A stretch of DNA of 64,000 nucleotides from Schistocephalus solidus (Eukaryota > Platyhelminthes > Cestoda > Diphyllobothriidea > Diphyllobothriidae), in assembly GCA_017591395.1 (NCBI GenBank), contig WEDG01001309.1, positions 33,768 to 97,767 on the forward strand. The letters are read 5' to 3'. The notes under the pieces were generated by a model, which saw only the letters and a list, made by a program, of their open reading frames with translations, did not search any database and was not told the origin of the DNA. The translations under genes and the position numbers were made by a program. This document shows positions 23,001 to 35,000 of this stretch, in pieces (the stretch's first letter is position 1; each line of letters begins with the position of its first letter).

Positions 23001-26000
23001 GTAACTTATTATAGGAAATATTCTAACTAATATTAGGCATATATTTTCTCAGCTTTTGTTGTGGACGTGGATTTTTCATGGCAGCGAGTTATCATGTTTG
23101 TGTGAGCATAAATATGACCCAGACGGCCGTCTGCATTAGAAAGAATGCCAAAAAAGTTACTGCTTCGGTAAATGCTTTAAAAAAATATTTTATTTTGAGG
23201 GTTTTACCAAACACACCGAACGGAATGTACATTAATGGACAGTCGACTGAAGACACTGAAAATCGTAAAGAATTCGTAAAGAAAATTGAAACGAAAGGGG
23301 CAGAAGATAGACATTTTATCACAAAGTCTTAGTATATATTCGGCTTTTGTGCTTTTGAACTATTAGAACTAGACTGAGAAGTCAGTAAATATATCGAAAA
23401 ACGCTCCAATAGAAAAAGAGAAGTGAGTTCTTTTATTTTGAGCAGAAATTGTATCCCTACTTTCCAGAATTCGAAAAACCGGTCTTATGTTCCTAGTTTT
23501 TCCTTCACTTCACCTTGGAAAAACGTTAAGTACGCAGACATTCGACAGCGAAAAATCTAAGTCAAAGTGCTTTTTTGAAAGGTAACTTATTGTAGAAAGT
23601 TTTTGTAACTAATTAAAGACATATATTTTCCCGGATTTTGTTGTTTACGTTCATTTTTCTCGGCAGCGAGTTTTCATGCTTGACTAAGTCTATAAAAATA
23701 TGACCCAGGCGGTTATGTGCATTAGAAAGAATGTCAAAAAGTCACCACTTCGGTAAATGCTTTTAAGAAATATCCTATTTTGAAGGTCTTACTAAACATA
23801 TCGAACGGAATCTACATTTATGGGCAGTCGACTGAAGACACTGAAACTTTTTGAAAAAAGTTTACCACATTTTCAAAGACGATCTCAAAACTTATTGTAA
23901 AAGAAAACCCGAAATAGTTATAAAGAAATTTAACATTAGAAAATTCATCTTTATATACACAAAATGGTACGTTTACGATTGCAGCTGACGATTCTATATA
24001 AATTTATTAGTCAGTGACCGGCTTGTGAACATGTGAGCTTACGAAATATTACATTCCTGTGACGTCGCTATCGGCGCAATCAAGCGAAAACCTGTTTGCC
24101 TTGACCAAACGCATCTAAGATAATGTAAAAACGGCCGAAAAACGGCCAATTCTCTTGAAATGGTTTTGGAATATGCACTCGCATGTTAGGCTGCTTGATG
24201 ACGACCATACTTTACGTTGCATTTTATCTAGAGGTATATGTATGTGCAAAACTCTGAAAAAGACTATTTTAAAAAGTAATTCTACTTTTGCTATTGCTGC
24301 TTTATTCACTCGTTTAGTTGCATGGACAGGTTTCCTATACATTTAAAATTTCAGTTTAATTAACTAGATCGATTTTTCACCTTTTCGTAATTTGAACCTT
24401 TTAGACAATGTAATATTAATTTGTGCACCACAATGAGCCTTATTTTTCCTAACCATCGATTCTTTGTTGATGTAAAACTTTAGGGGACGCTGTGTGCGCT
24501 GATTTCGCGTAACGGGCCGTAACTCATAAAATCCATAAGATTTCAAGAGTAAGGACAGCTACTGTAGTTAGAGCGATAACCTTCCCCTTGCTCTTGTGGG
24601 TTGGAATCCCACCGACGTTTTCACAATTGGATCAGATGAATTTTCAAAATTTGCCAAAACCCCCTAATGAATCAACTTGTTGATCCGGCGATCGCATATT
24701 ATTCGTCATCTGAAACGGAGTCACTGATAACCCGGTTGCTATCTGAGTGGACAAGACTGATAAGGCAACAAAACCTTTTTATAGTTTTCAGAGCTTTCAA
24801 ACTCCTGCAAGAGGCCACCATCAGAGATGACAGCGACAGTTAAAGGGAGTGTTAACCAAGCAGTACCGGTGCCATTGCGGATGGAAAGGACATACTCAAA
24901 GAAGGAACAGTGGTAGAAATTGGCAGCTTTTCCACTAGCCTGTATTGAGTCGAGATAGGAAAAAATATAAAAAGCGGAAAAAGAGGGTTTCGCTAGGCGC
25001 ACGAAATAGACCAGTACAACTTTTATAAAAATGCATCCACAAACGTGAAAGTCTCATATTTCAAGCACTTGGTTTACAACAAAATTTGCGACGTGACAGA
25101 AGGCGATGTCGGCCATAACATGGTGAAAAGATATCATCGCCAGAAACGAAGGATTACAGTTGCACGACGACAGCTAATGTATCAAACCAACAACACAAAT
25201 ATTCTTAAATATTGCACAGCGGATGGTTGCAACAAAAAGTCGTCTGTAAGAGAAGGCTGCGTGAGAGCAGGTACCAGAAGGTAGACAGTGTGATCGGGTA
25301 AGATGTCACAACGAAGACTGGATCACTAGTGTATGTGCTACTAGTTCGAAAATTAACAAATAAACCTATAAGAAGCTGTCAAAGACATTCATACAGTACT
25401 TCTCTCAAACGCTTTATATGGTAAAACTATGCAAGTTAAGGACGATTGATTAAAATATAAATGGATAAAACCGGCCACCCACTGTTACGCTTCCGTCTAT
25501 TGTACACAATACCGAGGCGTTTGCAGGCCAATTTATTCTTAAGAAAGGATAGACAGTAACTAAACAGTGAGCTTTGTGCTCACACGCACACTGTGTTACA
25601 GTCACACTGGGGCAATAAGTGGGGCAAATTTACCACGCATTCATCGGACCACGCTGCGTCTGCATGAACCGCTAAATATCGTCATAAACTCGTTTGGCGC
25701 TCATTAAAAGGCAACTCAAATCACGCGAGTCCCTGTACCTAATCTCCTTGCCAGTTATCCAAAAAACTCAGACAGGTGGTTGGTGCACGAGGAGAGCGTG
25801 AAGCCGATCTTCAGGAATCCTTCCTCACGGTCAGTGAGTGTGTATTTCTCAACAGATTACATCTGACGCATCTTTTTTTTTATCCCGGCGCGCTAAAAAG
25901 TCATGACCTTAACAGTTGACAGGCTGAGACTCAAGCTGCAATGACTCCTTCTCAAGGTAATAATTGTAGCAGGGATCCAGGGACGCTTGTTTTTTCTATA

Positions 26001-29000
26001 AAATATGATTCACTGGAGTTAAGGTGGAGGACAGATGTGGCGCGCTTAGGTGTACTGTATTGTTTTGCTTTCAGCCACAGAGCCCACACCCACCTCCGAA
26101 AGTCAGGAATGTCGTGTAAAGGGAACGCGGTGGGTTCCGACAGAGAGAGAGAGAGAATGCTAGCTATAAACGGATTCCCGCGCAAGAATCGGCTGCACCC
26201 ATCTTTAACTATTAATCAGCGATTTCCATACTTCACAATATATGGAAAGCCGATCCAGGTGTCACTTAAATGCACATTTCCTGAAACAGTGATAAGAAGC
26301 GGGCTTTTGAAATTGAGCCGCCATCTTTTCTGCTCTCCATTCAGATGTGAATCCTTTTATATGTATGTTGATTGGCCTAATTCACCCATTATATACTTGA
26401 ATTTTAACACTATTTTGTTTATTCGAAATAAAAAAATTAGGTCATGAGCGCACGACGCTGGCACTATTTTGAAGCAAATCCAAATTGATCAATATTTTGA
26501 GACACATTCAAGGACGATTCTTCACGGTGAATGGAGGACCTTTTTGCTGAAATTTTTGGAATTTTACTTTCAAAATAAAGCGTAGCTCTCTCTCTCTCAC
26601 CTTCACACCACAACAGAAACAAAAAAACGATCCAGACGTCAGAAAAATAAATGTAAAACAAACAAACAAACCTAACTACTTTTTTAATTAAGTAATAAGT
26701 TTAGTGATATTTTATATTAATTAACAAAGGAATCAAAGAAACAGGACAGACTTGTGCAAGATCCTGTCCCGTAGACGCAAAAAGAGCTGCCACTAGATTT
26801 GCGGCATGTGCATTACAACCAGCCATTCCCGGCGAACCGGCCATCGCTGAGCCCGTCCAGTTCTTGACTCGAGCCAGATGGGCCAAGCTAGAGGCATTGG
26901 TATGAAGAATACTGGCAATAACAGAGTCCGGCAGGTGGGCCTCCGCCAGCACTGATTTGCCACGACCCAGAATGTAGTTTATCGCAGCAGGCTTCTTATC
27001 CGTACACATGTTGCCACTCAGAGACACAACCTTAAAAAAATAATGTGCAAATAAGAATTAGTCAACAGTCTTTACCGAGTCCTTAGAACACGCTTGGCCA
27101 ATTTTTTTAGATGTGGCCATAATCAAGGCCGAGCTTGAAGTAACATCAAAACCTTCGATTATATAGTGTCATCTGTGGACAATTCCACAGGGACTGTGCT
27201 TTTTGAAGGTTTCGTTCGCCTGCGAACAAGGCGACAGATATTGCTTACAGCTTTAAAATATGAGATTGGAGAAACGCCCGAAGCTACAGCAGGTTGCCTA
27301 ACTCATGAAATGTCGGGATCAAAATTTGAAGTCTTAGTATGACACAAACTTTATGGGATTATTTTTGTTCGTTGGATTGAATTGATGCGCATAAATCTGT
27401 TTATTAATGAAGTGTTTACTTCAGATCTGTTTATTTAAGGAAAAACGGGGCCAAACAGAGCCAAATCGGACGTTTTTGTTATCCAGGAATTTTCCTACGC
27501 TATTTAAAGCTCCGGATCAAAACATTTTATTGCTATGCATTGTAGTATAAACGGAAATTAATATAAGGCGGAAAAATTTCAATATCTCTTTTGAGAGATC
27601 GGAAAAATTTGGTTTTGCGTTCAGGAAAATCAGGTAAAATGCAGGTATGAGAAATTACATTGTTTCCAGGACAGATAACTTCAAAAAATTTAGTTTTACA
27701 AATTTGTGAAGTTTTATACACAAAAAACAGCAATACATTTGTGTGACTGTACTTTGTTTTACAACACCGATAATGAGGAGCTTAAACATGCATAGTGACA
27801 TGTAGCATATGTTGATAAGGTGGAACCGACAAAGACAAGGGAGACCGGAATGGCCATTTCTGGCTTATTAGCCGTCATCAGCCAGTCATACCCAATCCCA
27901 CGTGTGGCACACCTGGGATTCGAACCCGCGACCTTTGGTATTTGAGTCGAACGCTCTACCATTGAGCCACGGGCTCGTTGTTTTTGTCGGTTGTGATCGG
28001 GAATATGATGATAGTGTGGGGCTCACCGATCTGCTTAAGAAACATGTATGTTCCGTTGTGCCCTGGAGCTCAGACTAGAGCCCTCGCAGGCGGTCGCATA
28101 GCGACATGTAGCATATGTTGATAAATGGGAACCGACAAAGACAAGAGAGACCGGAATGGCCATTTCTGGCTTATTAGCCGTCATCAGCCAGTCATACCCA
28201 ATCCCACGTGTGGCACACCTGGGATTCGAACCCGCGACCTTTGGTATTTGAGTCAAACGCTCTACCATTGAGCCACGGGCTCGTTGTTTTGTCGGTTGTG
28301 ATCGGGAATATATATATATGAGAAGCCGCGACATGACGTCAACGTTCTCCGTCGCGGTGTAAGCGAAAGATGTCTTGACAATTTCTATTTGCAGTTAACT
28401 ATAAATGAATACAGAAACCGAAAACGGAAAGGGCAGAAGATTGAAATTTCTTCGCAAAATGTTAGTATATATTCGGAAAGTCGGTTGTGTATTCGCTATC
28501 TTAGAGTGTGGCTGAAAAGTAATCAAATACAGCATAAAACGCACCAGTTGAAAGAAATAAGTGAGTTATTTCATTTTCAGTAGACATGGTATCCCTTATT
28601 TTGAGTGAAATCGCAAAATCGGTCAAACGTCCCAATTTTTTCCTTGTCTTGATCTTAAAAAAGGGCTAAGTACGCAGACGTTCGATAACGAAATATCTAA
28701 TTAAAGCGTTTGTTAAAGAGGTACCTTATTATAAGAATTTTTAAAATTTATCTTAGGCATATTAATTGCCGAATTATGTTGTGAGCGTTTATTCGTCTCG
28801 GCAAAGAGTTTTCATGTTTGGGTAAGTCTAAAAATATGACCCAAACGACCATCTGCATTAGAAAAGACTGGCTCAGAAGTCACTAGTTCGGTAAATGCCT
28901 TTAAGAAATAGGTTATTTTGACGGTTTTGATAGGCACATACAACAGGATCTACATTTATGGGCAATAGACAGGAAACAAAACAAAATGTAAAGTATTCAC

Positions 29001-32000
29001 CGTCATTTCAAGGACGATCTGAAACGCATCGTAATCCAACACCCAAAATACGTATGAAGAAATTTAGCAAAAGGAAAGTCCTCTTAATATGCATAAAATG
29101 CTACGTTTATGATTTCAACTAACAATTCTCCCGAAATTTATTAGTCACTGCCCGACCTGTCAGCATGTCAGCTTATGAAATATTTTACGCCTGTGATGTC
29201 TCTGCCGGCGCAATCAAGCGAAAATCTGTTTGCCTTAGGCAAATGCATCTTAATATATAAACGGAAGAAGACACCGCCAATTCTCGTGAAACGGTGTTGG
29301 CCGTTTGGTAACGGCTATACTTTCAATTGCCCTTAATCTGGAAGAGAACTTCTGTGGAATATACACTAAGGGAATATTTTCAAAAATAATTCTACTTGTG
29401 GTGTTTTATTTACTCATTCATTTACATGGACAAGCATTCTGTACATTTTAAACTTAAGTTTAATTAGCTAACCCGATTTTTCACGTTTTCGGAATTTGCA
29501 ACTTTTCTAAAAAATAGTATTTCTAAAGAACATAATATTAAATTTTAAACCACGATATGCCTTCGTTTTAAGAACGGTCGCTTCTTTACTATTGTAAAAC
29601 TTTGGCGGACGCCATGTGGGCTGATTTCGCACAACGGGCCTCTTCTAAAAAAATCAATGATATTTAATGAGATTGGGCGCGTAGTGTACCTAAGATAGTT
29701 CTAAAAAATAATTAATAAGTGCGCTAATCAGCATAAGGCACCCAGCACTGGCCATTGCGCAAAAACCCTACCCGAAAGACTCTGAACGAAAGGGAAGGGG
29801 AATGAAGAGAAACAGAATTCAGGAGGATTTCACAAATGTTACTTTTAGCATAAAAAGTGGAGCACGGTTCCAATCCCGTGATGTCTACCCTGTGCGCCAC
29901 GGCAAGGTGGGCACAGGGACGGTGGCTTGAGAGTGAATTAATTTATACTGATAATAGACTTGCGCAGCGTCTGCTACACTCTCTCCTCACTCACCCCCCC
30001 CTCAGCCCGGTTTGAAGAGGACCGACGGCAAGATCGAGCGCAGGTGGTTCATGTGGCGTGAACCTGCACCCATGATGTTAGGCCTCCGTTATGGGTACGC
30101 ATCCCAACCGCTTGATCCTGATCTAACCTCAGTGGTGGTTCAGCGCATCTATCGCGTGGCCCGACATGGGGCTGCCGCAGAGGTGGCTCCTTCATGAGGA
30201 TGTCGTCGCGGAACTTGCAGTCAAGATAGACAAAGCCCTGAAAACTTCATAATGTTTCCTTAATAAACATGGGAACAGTGTTTTAAAGAAGCAAACAACC
30301 AAAGCTGTCGCATTGGCCACATAATAGACGCAATCATAGGATTCTGCCTAACATGAGCAGCCTAAAGGATACCGTCAAAAGGTCAATTAACTTGTTAGTA
30401 TACAGGCTAGAATTAAGACTGCTCGCGTAGGGGAGTTTAAGCTCTGTTATTAGGCTAAACAACGAGTTTGCATATTCCGAACTAATACAGGCCAGCCTTC
30501 AAAATTCTGATATTATGCGGTTCGGCATAGGCTTCACTCACTTCGCCGCCTATCCACAATGCTAGCAAAATAGGGCTTCTAAGACTCATCAAAAACGTGT
30601 TTGCAATCTCTTAAGAAAGTCAACACCAGCTATTGGCTATGCCGGTGTGATAAGCTTGGAGACTGTGACAGCGAAGGGCATTTTATGCGAGATCTATCGG
30701 CTGGTTCATGCTCTATCCCTCTTTCCAGGAGGTTCCTTACAATTTTAGCTTGTTTCGGCTATCAGCAGTGATGATTTGGTCGGTTCTAGGGTTCACGGGA
30801 AGGCGAATCAGTACAGCACACGCCTCTACGGTTGTCCACCGGTCGGTGTTCTATCGGCTGGAGGACCAAACAGGCAAACAACCATCAACACACGGACGGC
30901 GGGCAGACACAGGACAGAGGCGAGGGCGCAGCAGGTAGAGCATATACCAAATTTTTAAAAAAATATTTAAGAAGCTCGGTAGTACCTGCATGCGAGGAAA
31001 CTGGGTACAGAGCACCCGAAGAGCCCGATCAGTGCCCTTGCTCACCATGTTCATTCCCATGGCCTCGCCAGTGCGTGCAGCGAAACGAAGATGAAGGTAG
31101 CGTCCACACTTGACAACGATAGGACATACACGTAGAATTTAAGGGGGGAGGGAGGGAGGAGTAAATATTAATGCCTAAGAGTCAAAGAAAGAAAACCGTT
31201 GAAATGACTTTCACCGTCTATCAGCTTATGTGACATAAGGCAGTCAGAAGTACACAAATACATACTGAGATTGGTTTATTGTAGTACTGACCAATGTACT
31301 AACGGAACGCCCAAACACATGTTTCACCGATTTTATTCTACTGCCTGACACAGCTTCGAGAATATTCAAGCCATCGAACAGGTGATTTTCCTACATGAAA
31401 CCTTCTGATTTCCTCAGAAACTAACATTAGAACTTGGAATACACGCTTCAGAGCACGCCACCTCAGATTTGACCCGAAGGGCTGGGCTGGACTGAGTTCT
31501 GCCAACATCAGCAAGTTTAGTACATACAACCCATAACCTACCAACAAGCGGTCGGCAGTACAGCACAGGCGCTACGGATAAGCTAAGACACGTGATTTCG
31601 CCGGTATTCTGCCGATGCATGACAAAGCTGCGATGAGTTCGGTCCCTTAGCGGATCCCCCAACGTTCCCCATGTGTTTTTTGGCATATTAAATCCTGTTT
31701 CCCCGAATATTAATACGCGAAGCTGGAGTAAATCCATCGGAATAAAGTTTTTTTGGCTAGGTCAGTGGAACGACCTCAGTGAAGCACGTGTCTGGCCATT
31801 TAGCTAATACTTGTGCTGTCAGTATGGTAAATTATTCTGTACTGGTATACTACTGACTACCTGTTAGCATCTTGTGAATATTATGAGGTTAGTCCACAGT
31901 GGCTGATGCAGTTCAGCTGAAATATTCCTAGCAAATTTCGAAATGAACCGGGTGAGTTTCGTTGCGAAGAATTTACTCCAAGTTTGGATCCACTGACTTC

Positions 32001-35000
32001 TGGGGATTTTAAAAAGCTCTAAATATTGATTGATTTACCATACTTCCAACAATACTACTAGACTGTTCTGCAACTGTACAAATCAGTCAGGAGCGGTCGT
32101 CTGCCCGAAAAATCAAATGCGAGGCTGGGCGATCACGCTGATGAGTTGAACACGTGGAAGCCATCGGTAACCCACAGGCCAGCTAACAAGACGGGCCTGC
32201 CTACCCGGGATTACTGTTCATCCCCCGTCCCGGTAACGGAGGAGGAAGGTAACGGCAACTGTTCCGAGAATTATTCCGACAAGTAAATCTTAAAAAAACT
32301 AGCTGCCAACTCTACAGCGTCACATACAGGCCATTTGAGGTATCTATCGGTGCACCAGGAGGATTTTGAAGAAAAGTATCCATACTTTTGATTTTAATTG
32401 CCTCAAAAATTAATCAGTACCTTGAAGTAGATCAGCCTGAATTAACCGAAATATGATATGAATCATCGGACAAAAGTCCAGGAGTCACACTGCGTAATCT
32501 TTATTAAACGGCTAAAAAGCCGCCATTAGTATATGCATAGGCGTTACCTGATACACTATATTGACAGCACAGGTACCAGTTAAAAGTCCACACACGGGTT
32601 ACGCCGATATTCTGCTGCTGGATGACACAGCTACTGGGGGTTCGGACATTTAGTGGATACCCCCAGCGTTCCCGTGCATGCCAGCTTTAAAATGTTAAGC
32701 TTTTTTATGTCCTCATGTTAGCTTGCAGTTGACTCTTCGAGACAAACCGTTTCAAACTCGGTCCAAAAGTTGATATAACATTTTTAAACAGCGGGATAAC
32801 CACGTATTATCCATAACCTGCCAACGGGTAATCACTAGTATACAAGCGATGCATGATCCATTGACAACGTACAGCAGATGTGGATTTGTTGATGAACGTT
32901 CACCGATCGCTAACGGAACGCACTCGTTCCACACTCCTTGAGGCTCACTCTCGAGCCCTACCAGCAGCCGAATAGCGGTTGGGTATGACTGGCTGACGAC
33001 GGCTAATAAGCCAGAAATGGCCATTCCAGTCTCCTTTGTATTTGCCGGCAATTATCATATAATAGACGACCTAACAGAAAATGGTATGCTTAAGATATAT
33101 CTGATAGTTCTATTTACATTTATTAGTCAGAGGTATAGCGATTTTTAAAATTTGGTATTTCTAAGAAAAGTAATATTAATTTGCCTGCTTGATTTAAGTT
33201 TAAAATTCACCAAAGATTGTTCAATATTAATTCAAAGGTTTGGTACGTGCGTTGGTGCAGGTTTGCGAGGTAGTATCAATATTTCGTAAATTTCGGCATT
33301 TTTGATGAGTTAGGTCGTCTGTTTAACCTATAATCTGCCGCTGTATGAAGCAGCTACGAGGGGTTCAGCTTGAACATCGACGCACCAACTTTTGGACCAA
33401 GCCGGAAAAGGTTTATCCTGAAGGGACTCCTACCTCAACCCAGTGCATTAATTTATGAAGACTTTGGGACATGAGTTACTACTTATTTAAGAAAAAGCAA
33501 AATAATGAAACGAAATAGTATTTTGTCAAAGATTACATTGCCCAGTAATTTCCCTACGTATGCCCGAGAAAATCTACTAAAGTGTCTGGATAAAAATATT
33601 CTACTGCGCGGTAAGGCTCGGAACAACAGTTAATGACGTCCATCGTGTGGGTGCGGTGGATGTAAAAAAATAGCGTAGTACACGAAAACGAGTCACGTGG
33701 ACGAGGGCTTCCAACGCATTTTTCACAAAACTCGTCCAATGTTTTCCCATCACATTTCAATGTGATACTTTCAATCTTCGGTGGAGTATTTTAACTCAAG
33801 GTCATTCGAAAGGGGTCTAGGCCTTAGCCATGGCCGGTAAAGTCATTGATCTAGTCATCTACCACTTGCCTGCTTTGTGATCAGGCTCTTGAGCCAAAGG
33901 GCTGGGGGAGACCGCCTCAAACAACAAGCAATCCGAGCGACCGTTAGGGACCCGCCCGTACTCACAATTCCTTATGAAAATATATTCAATTACAGTGGTA
34001 CGGTCACCTGTGCGTCAGTATGTAAGTCGAACTGAAGCATTACGATCAGGCGTTTTACATGAAAGCACCGTTTAAAGTCAGGCTTTGCGATTATGCAACC
34101 TGTCCCTAAGGTTGAGTTTTTTTCCGGCCTTGTGAAACGACAGCATAAATTTCAGGGAAAGCCGGTTGGAGGATGTGTGAGAACAGTCACAGACAACCTA
34201 CCGGATTAGAAAAGATGGACAGTAGATCGGCGTGAGAACTGGTTTCATTGAAGGCGTCGCGCAGCATAGCGAAGCCCTTCTTTGACTCTAGCCAAGCCAT
34301 GCATTCAACCACCTCACAGACTGACGGGAAGGCAACGACCGGGGCCCTAGTCATCTGGTCTCTAAAGTGGAGGGAGAACAAACAACAAGTGGGTAAAAGG
34401 TACGCGAGATGGACTAATGTCACTTGCTCGTGGAAGTACCATTAAAGGAAGAGTGTCCTGGATGGTTTACACAGAGGTAGCAAAGGTTACCAACGCACTA
34501 GTCGTTCAGTGCCTACACACAGGTCGAGCGTAGATGCTTAAGGAATTTCCAAACAGGCGTGTCCTGGGAGTTTTCTCGTGTTGGTCGAGGAGTCGTCAAA
34601 AAAAAAAAAAATACGGAAAGATTGCACCACTTGCTCCTAGATCCTTTGCGGTTGCAGCTGGGCTACAGAAAGTCTACCACGTACAAGATCTCATTTAAAA
34701 AGAAGTAACGGAGACTGTATATTCAGAGCAAAACGGGATGGGACGGAGCGCTGAATTTGATCTCCTTAAAGTGCTCGCCGGGTGAAAGGTGGATGGAAAT
34801 CCAGATAGTTCGTCTACCCCAGACAACCAGAACTACATTATTGCCCCAAGAGCGCAATGGATACTTTCTAAGCATGTACTTCACGTACGCTCTCTACTTC
34901 CATCACCTTCCAGTGGTAAAAGAAAATCAAGACGACCGATTATGGATGTGAGCGTAGTGTCTGACGAGGAAGAACCGATGGCTATTCCTGACAAACACTT

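Larger units (their letters stand above)
20013..26751 (-). other. HMGCR intron before last exon (6.7 kb)
   Basis: Spans the gap between LAQ and EPSGGLYIS, so a micro-exon encoding the conserved NVGSSNCITLM stretch is expected inside. I searched by eye for a minus-strand Ser-Ser-Asn-Cys codon string and found none convincing. The intron holds a repeat piece at about 20838-20940 and the AT-rich repeat at 22.2-24.6 kb. 24739-25960 has only unsupported open frames. Confidence 0.7.
27430..29670. repeat. Unclassified AT-rich repeat, copy 2 (interrupted by SINEs)
   Basis: Homologous in order to 22190-24560. Landmarks are TTTTCCTACGCTATTTAAAG, GCAGTTAACTATAAATGAAT at about 28393, TAGTATATATTCGG at 28463, AATATGACCCAAACGACC at 28833, GATCTACATTTATGGGCA at about 28945, and GATTTCGCACAACGGGCC at about 29622. 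It is split by two tRNA-SINE copies between about 27790 and 28315, where copy 1 has no insert. The copies are clearly diverged (many substitutions and indels), so this is an old family. Smaller pieces occur at about 33120-33200 and 33520-33610. Confidence 0.8.

Noticed and set aside
23078..23332. 84-codon plus-strand open frame in the AT-rich repeat
   Set aside because: Not preserved in the tandem neighbour or in copy 2, so unlikely to be a real protein.
24285..24320. Candidate for the missing HMGCR micro-exon (minus strand Ser-Ser-Asn-Ser)
   Set aside because: The codon after Asn is Ser, a TAA stop immediately precedes, and no matching splice sites frame a 34-nt exon.
27776..28300. Possible functional tRNA genes
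   Set aside because: The tRNA-like heads are joined to a shared non-tRNA body and are repeated elsewhere, and no clean acceptor stem was seen; they are SINEs.
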